A DNA stretch of 64,000 nucleotides from Blumeriella jaapii (Eukaryota > Ascomycota > Leotiomycetes > Helotiales > Drepanopezizaceae), in the NCBI GenBank assembly GCA_009599575.1, contig VWND01000016.1:248001-312000 (forward strand), in the 5' to 3' direction. A model generated the notes under the pieces. The model was not told where the DNA came from. It ran no database searches and was given only the letters and a program-made list of their open reading frames with translations. Positions 59,320 through 64,000 of the stretch are shown piece after piece (position 1 is the first letter of the stretch; each line of letters starts with the position of its first letter). The translations under genes were made by a program, and so were the position numbers.

Positions 59320-62130
59320 CTAGGAAACGTCAGGGTTGGCCACTGGGTCCGTGGCTGCGTCGGAAGGGAGAGTCTCATGGTCGGACTCAAGAGAGATGGG
59401 GGACTCGAGAGGTGTGAGCAGCTTTTCGGCTGTGTCCGCGAGTGGGGACTGCATCTGGTCGCCTTCGGAGGACTGTGATTCTTCCTCAAAGGATGCCGTT
59501 TCTTCGGATATGACTTGGGCGTCCGCCATGGACATAGGGCTCTCAGTTGCTGAAAGATCCTCGTCCCTCTCCACTTCGGTTTCGACACCAGGGAGAGGAG
59601 TGTTCTTAGCCTTCAAGGACGGATCGCAAGGGTCCAGTATTTTAGGTGGGTTTTCAATGGCGACGGGCGTAGCAGTTGGGATCCGCTCCGTGACTGTAAA
59701 TTCTCTGTAGATCGTTGTTGTAACAGGCTCCCGCTCGACTGGCTTCCGAACCGCCTGCACTACTTGTTCAATAGTAGCAACAGGCACAGGCTTGGCTGTG
59801 ATCGATGCCTCCTTAAAGACCGTCGTCGTGATTTGCTGCACCATGGGAGGAGCCACATCCATCATGACCGTCGATTTAGGATGTTCAGGCGCACCTCTCG
59901 GTCTGAGTGCGAGGAGCAAGACCAGAACACTCAAAACGCCAATTGCCACATTTCTCGAGTCGCGCATAGCGACTTTGAATGCCGCAAGTAGTAGCTCTGG
60001 AAGAGACGAGTCGTCGTGAACGGAATTTCTGGAAGTACTGCGTCGGGAGTCGTACGTCTCGTTCATGCGCTGTTCCTCCTGGTTCTTTCTGATCAATTCT
60101 TCTTCTTCAACCATTTTCTGTCGCAGCTCTTCTTCCAATTCCATCTGCTTACGCATCTGCTCTTCCTCATGCAACCTCATCGCCTCGTCTTCAGCTAACT
60201 GTTTGCGCTGCTCCTCCTCGTGCAACCTCGCCTCCTCGTCTAAGGCGATCTGCTTGCGCGCCTGCTCTTCTTCATGCAACTTGGCTTGCTCTTCTTGCAA
60301 TCGTTCTGCCTCCTTCTGCAACCGATCTTCCTCCTTTTGTTGTGCCTCGGCTTCGTGGTCGTGGTCATGTATATGCTCAATAACCTCGTCCTCGTCTTCA
60401 AACCCATGGTCCTCCTCTTTCTGGTCTTCGACCAACGGTCCTGCGATAAGTGCGAGATGCTCTAGCTCACTATGCTGATGCGTCTCAACATACGGCTCGA
60501 GCTCTACGTCCACGCGCTCCATCTCCCTCCAGCAAGCCGCCCAAGCACCCGCCCGCATCAGTCCATTGCTCGCGTATATCTTCACTCGGAATTTACGTTC
60601 TCCTTCCTCGACATCGCCAACGGTCTCGAGACGCACATCGCGCATGCAAATATCGCACCACTTTCTCTGCTCGCCTCCTTCGGCTGTCCAGGTATCACGG
60701 CCCCCTTCTTCATCCGAGCTGGGGGATTCGGAGTCTCCTGGTCCCATGTAATGCCCACAGCGCAAGATTTTAGCTCGTGGACGGACTGGCAATTCAAGAG
60801 CTTCAAGGAGACGCTCCTCAAGCATTTCGTAGGAGTCTTGCGGGTGGGCCAGGAGGACGCCGCGTTCGAAAACGGTATCACCTAGCTTTCCCTGAAGCAA
60901 TCTCCAGCTTTCCTTCACTGTTTGGAGCGATGTCGGGATCTCGGGAGACGACATCAAGTGGGAGTACGTCCACTGGAGAGGGAGCACAGTGACATGTAAC
61001 AAGACAAGAGGCTCTTTCTTTTCCTTGAAGCGGATGGGTGTTCGCCTAAAGGGCGAGTATTGGGAGTTCGGTGTGCCGACTCGAGAAACAGTAGGCATTT
61101 GTCTCTTTGACGAGCGAGGAGCCGAGAAGACGGATTGCGTTGGAGAGGACATCTGCATTGCGCGGACTGAGGATGGAGTTCGGAACGGTGGCCTCGAGAG
61201 GACTTTGCTTGGAGTTCGTGGGCTTGTGCCTGCGGCCATTTGCAGGATGTATGATGAGCCGCTGGGAACTCTAGAAATGACGTCCATTCCGTCATTAGAT
61301 CCGGCCTCTTCTCCTACCTTTGGAGAAGTAAGCATCTTTTGATTGTCGTCTGAGCTGTGTGGATCTGAATTCATGCTGCTGCGTTTGCTACTGGCGGAAT
61401 GGCTGAATACGTCGTCATCGATGTCGGCGTCGTGATGGTCGCTGGAGTCCTCGTTCCCCTGCTCAGAATGGCGATCAACCTCGAACTTCTGTTCTCCTTC
61501 GTCTGGGTGGCTTGAATGGTGATCGTTGTCTGTCTCTAGGGTTGCCTCAGTCTCATCGCCGTATGTCAGCTCTGTCCCATTATCATAGCTCGATCCCGTG
61601 CTATCGCATGTCATCTCTGTCCTATCCCGCCCATAGTTCTCGTCCGTTGGCATGCTGAGTTCAGAGTCTAGCACTCCGTTGTAGTGATCGTGCTCGATAT
61701 TCGCAACTACAGCTTTCGCTGCAGCATGTATCTGGGCTTGTATTCGTTTCAGCTGGCGTTCTCGTGCCGCAGATTCTTGGTCGGTTTCGGTAGGCTCGGG
61801 TTGTGCTTCGTCCTCGCTCATCGCATCTTCTACTGTTGCTTTGAGCGGAGAAGATGGAGCAGCAGGCATGTTTTCTTTGTGATCCTCCTCAGACCCGTCA
61901 ACGCTCATTAATTCTTCCTTCTCCAGTTGTTCGGCTTTAATCTCCTCCTGGTTCGAAGATTCGTCGTGTGCCATCGTCTGGTTGCTCGACACCCTCTCGT
62001 CGTCGTCCTGTTCGATAGGGTCCGCCTTTGGGCATTCATCAGTTGGGTGTTCGAATTTGTCCGAGCTTTCAGATAGACAGGAAGGGTCAACGTGTATCTC
62101 AAAGTCCTGGGGGGAAGTTGTATTCGGCAT
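59320..62130 (-). CDS. acidic coiled-coil protein with one C-terminal membrane span, 936 residues
   Basis: Single uninterrupted frame. The first ATG is at 62130, and codons 5' of it in frame are not ATG. Residues 1 to about 350 are acidic, Ser/Glu-rich and disordered. A conserved folded block of about 200 residues follows: LHVTVLPLQWTYSHLMSS, ESWRLLQGKLGDTVFERG, YEMLEERLLEALELPVRPRA, then ILRCGHYMGP. A CDICMRDVRLE motif follows with two cysteines. Residues about 590-690 are a long Glu/Gln/Lys/His coiled coil built of repeated RLHEEEQ-type units. A hydrophobic span lies near 724-742 (NVAIGVLSVLVLLLAL). Similar fungal proteins are sometimes labelled 'pathway-specific nitrogen regulator'. I recall that only loosely and would not rely on it. 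A membrane-tethered scaffold seems more consistent with the architecture. Confidence 0.75.
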   Translation of the reverse strand: MPNTTSPQDFEIHVDPSCLSESSDKFEHPTDECPKADPIEQDDDERVSSNQTMAHDESSNQEEIKAEQLEKEELMSVDGSEEDHKENMPAAPSSPLKATVEDAMSEDEAQPEPTETDQESAARERQLKRIQAQIHAAAKAVVANIEHDHYNGVLDSELSMPTDENYGRDRTEMTCDSTGSSYDNGTELTYGDETEATLETDNDHHSSHPDEGEQKFEVDRHSEQGNEDSSDHHDADIDDDVFSHSASSKRSSMNSDPHSSDDNQKMLTSPKVGEEAGSNDGMDVISRVPSGSSYILQMAAGTSPRTPSKVLSRPPFRTPSSVRAMQMSSPTQSVFSAPRSSKRQMPTVSRVGTPNSQYSPFRRTPIRFKEKKEPLVLLHVTVLPLQWTYSHLMSSPEIPTSLQTVKESWRLLQGKLGDTVFERGVLLAHPQDSYEMLEERLLEALELPVRPRAKILRCGHYMGPGDSESPSSDEEGGRDTWTAEGGEQRKWCDICMRDVRLETVGDVEEGERKFRVKIYASNGLMRAGAWAACWREMERVDVELEPYVETHQHSELEHLALIAGPLVEDQKEEDHGFEDEDEVIEHIHDHDHEAEAQQKEEDRLQKEAERLQEEQAKLHEEEQARKQIALDEEARLHEEEQRKQLAEDEAMRLHEEEQMRKQMELEEELRQKMVEEEELIRKNQEEQRMNETYDSRRSTSRNSVHDDSSLPELLLAAFKVAMRDSRNVAIGVLSVLVLLLALRPRGAPEHPKSTVMMDVAPPMVQQITTTVFKEASITAKPVPVATIEQVVQAVRKPVEREPVTTTIYREFTVTERIPTATPVAIENPPKILDPCDPSLKAKNTPLPGVETEVERDEDLSATESPMSMADAQVISEETASFEEESQSSEGDQMQSPLADTAEKLLTPLESPISLESDHETLPSDAATDPVANPDVS

Positions 62131-63203
62131 CTTGACGGGCCCCTCAGCGGGCAAGCTGTTTGTCTTGTAAGTGTTAACACGGCAAGCGGCATGCGCCAGC
62201 CTGTATCAGTTTCGAAAATACCGACGCAATTCTATGTCAGGTTGTCGAGTTTGTTGGTGTTCGGGAAAGGTCTTATCGCTCCAGGGTTCGAAATATTCTT
62301 TGCGGGTGTTTTGTTTATGGCCCGTTGACAGGTAGTTGCCTATAGCAACGGCGAGTTCAACTTCATGACAACACAGGCAGCTTTGTTTACCTTCAAGCGA
62401 GCTCCACTGCGACATCTCCACATAAGCTATTGTAATCGTCTCATCGTTCGTGTGAGCATCACTTCTTTTCCAAATCGCCTCAATCGCCTGGGTTACCGTA
62501 ATGACACTCCCCCACATCTCCTTATGCTATGACTTGGTCAGAGCCGATTAAGGGGATGAAGGGACTGGTCGCTAGCCCTCGCGTCCGGGTTACAGCTTCA
62601 GGGTGTGTGTGCATGCTTTCTCTCATTCCTTTTGCCCGCAGCTAAAATCTTTTGAATGCTCTCCGTCTGTTATCATAATAACAAGTCCGGTAAGCGTTCA
62701 ACAGATCATGTGATCCATGTTACACCAACGGTCCTGCAGCTTGTGTCGTGGAACAATGCTCCGATCGTTCGAATGCAGTGGGATCTGGATTCAGATCAGA
62801 TTATTCGAGAATGCCATAAAAAAGACATCTAATTCTCGACGATAGACACTCCAAGAAACCAGGCTGCCACGTCATTCGGGATGAAATGCGCCCGGATCGT
62901 CAGGGGTGCAAAGTCCAAACTCTTATCTCGGATCTTTCCTTGGTGGGGAAGGAGATGTATTTGAGGGGTGGAGGAGTTTGTTTTTCCAGCCAACTTCCAG
63001 GTCTTTTGTACCAGTCTCAAGTACTTTTATGCGCTTCCTTCAATGCAATCACCGCTTCCTGTGTTCCTTCCCTCTTCCCTTCATCGTACCTCCTAGGCAA
63101 TCTCAAGTTTGGTATTTGTCTCTAGTCTTTGCACGTCTTAAAAACCCTCAAGTAGAGCAAATTAAACAACCAAGCACCATAGACCAGATAACAAGCAGAC
63201 AAG
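62131..63203. other. divergent upstream region of the coiled-coil gene and the amylase gene
   Basis: About 1.07 kb holding both promoters. The amylase side (62930-63203) carries T/C-rich leader sequence. A minus-strand frame at 62206-62517 (103 codons) has no domain. Nothing further is supported. Confidence 0.55.
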
Positions 63204-64000
63204 ATGGCAGGCTCTGGTTTGCCCCCCCTGGTAATTGCTTCGGGATCTATTCTGACTAGAGCAGAGCAAAAACCCACCCCGGAGAATATGACCATGATGC
63301 AAGGCTTTGAATGGTACGTTCCAGACGACCACAAACACTGGACACGACTCCACGACAACATCCCGCAGATCAAAGGCGCTGGTATCGATAACATATGGAT
63401 TCCACCAGGATGCAAAGCATCTTCTCCTTCCGGAAACGGGTACGATGCCTACGATCTCTATGACCTTGGTGAATTCGATCAAAAGGGAGGCAAGAGCACG
63501 AAGTGGGGCACGAAGGAAGAACTTGTGGCCATGGTGAAGAAAGCCAATGAATCTGGGGTTGGCATCTACTGGGATGCAGGTACGAGATGGGCTGATAGAA
63601 ATTCCAGTTTTCTGCTTACATGCTATCGTAGTTCTGAACCACAAAGCTGCTGCCGACCACAAGGAAAAGTGCTTAGCCCAAGAAGTCGATGCTAACGATC
63701 GCAACAAAACCATCTCAGACCCTTATCAGATCGACGCATGGTTAGGCTTTGACTTCCCAGGCCGAGGCGACAAATACTCCCCTATGAAATACCACTGGTT
63801 CCACTTCTCTGGCACTGATTACAACGCCGACAACAACAAGTCGGCTATCTACAAGATCCTGGGCGATAAATCGAAGGGATGGGCTAAAGATGGGGATGTT
63901 GATTTTGAAAACGGCAACTATGACTACTTGATGTACGCGGACCTCGACTACTCGCATCCCGAAGTTGAGAAAGATGTCCTCGATTGGGGAATATGGTTGA
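63204..64000 (+). CDS. intracellular alpha-amylase (GH13), 5' part, cut by the window end
   Basis: Endo-acting alpha-1,4-glucan hydrolase. Exons visible are 63204-63579 and 63632 to beyond 64000, giving 248 codons so far. The start MAGSGLPPLVIASGSIL has no convincing signal peptide, so the enzyme is probably cytosolic, like the GH13_5 fungal amylases related to the bacterial liquefying type and unlike secreted TAKA amylase. Family features: MMQGFEWYVP, GIDNIWIPPG, GNGYDAYDLYDLGEFDQKG, WGTKEELVAMVKKANESG and conserved region I, DAVLNHKA (assembled across the intron). A calcium-site region, YWDAVLNH...DPYQIDAWLGFDFPGRG, follows. The catalytic Asp and Glu lie past the window. Confidence 0.9.

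Overview
The window looks like a draft piece of a filamentous ascomycete (Pezizomycotina) genome. The signs are many short GT-AG introns (about 47-90 nt), an intron-bearing tRNA-Glu, a poly(A)-binding protein with the filamentous-fungal insertion in RRM4, a QDE-2-type Argonaute, a Zn2Cys6 'fungal_trans' regulator, a secreted pectin methylesterase and small secreted cysteine-rich proteins. The pectinesterase and the effector-like protein suggest, but do not prove, a plant-associated lifestyle.

Layout, left to right: 3' exon of an unknown gene (20-132); a 2.3 kb simple-sequence desert; an aldo-keto reductase (2447-3695) followed by a coding-like minisatellite (3785-4385); an IQ/HECT ubiquitin ligase of the Hul5/UBE3C type (minus, 4864-8521) divergent from the poly(A)-binding protein (9682-12089); an eight-exon pectinesterase (13254-15534); a large universal-stress-domain protein (minus, 16886-19369); another repeat desert (19.4-22.5 kb); mitochondrial ribosomal protein uS7m (minus, 22511-23749); a tiny dsRBD-like protein (minus, 24343-24598); a nitronate monooxygenase-like enzyme (27408-28511); an AT-rich, gene-poor stretch (28.5-31.9 kb); two secreted proteins of unknown function (31876-32810 plus; 34977-35831 minus); Argonaute (minus, 36933-40214); an eight-cysteine small secreted protein (41915-42247); a disrupted F-box-like relative (42774-43193); SDA1 (43872-46229); tRNA-Glu(CTC) (minus, 46845-46941); the mitochondrial phosphate carrier (48960-50135); glutamate decarboxylase (51501-53248); a Zn2Cys6 regulator (minus, 55125-58479); an acidic coiled-coil membrane-anchored protein (minus, 59320-62130); and the 5' part of an intracellular alpha-amylase (63204 to window end).

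Most genes are ordinary single-copy housekeeping genes: translation (PABP, uS7m, SDA1, tRNA), protein turnover (Hul5), RNA silencing (Argonaute) and mitochondrial transport (phosphate carrier). They do not form an operon-like or biosynthetic cluster. Exon models were built by hand. For every complete multi-exon gene the exon lengths sum to whole codons, except that three conserved genes (Hul5, PABP, SDA1) each need one extra base removed. That pattern points to base-level assembly errors more than to biology.

The most unusual features are a very over-represented near-palindrome, GTACWGTAC, scattered mostly through non-coding DNA, a 22-copy exact 10-bp array, the 33-36 bp minisatellite behind the aldo-keto reductase, and a diverged second copy of the phosphate carrier's last exon just downstream of the gene. 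I found no transposon, CRISPR array or other mobile system that I could support.
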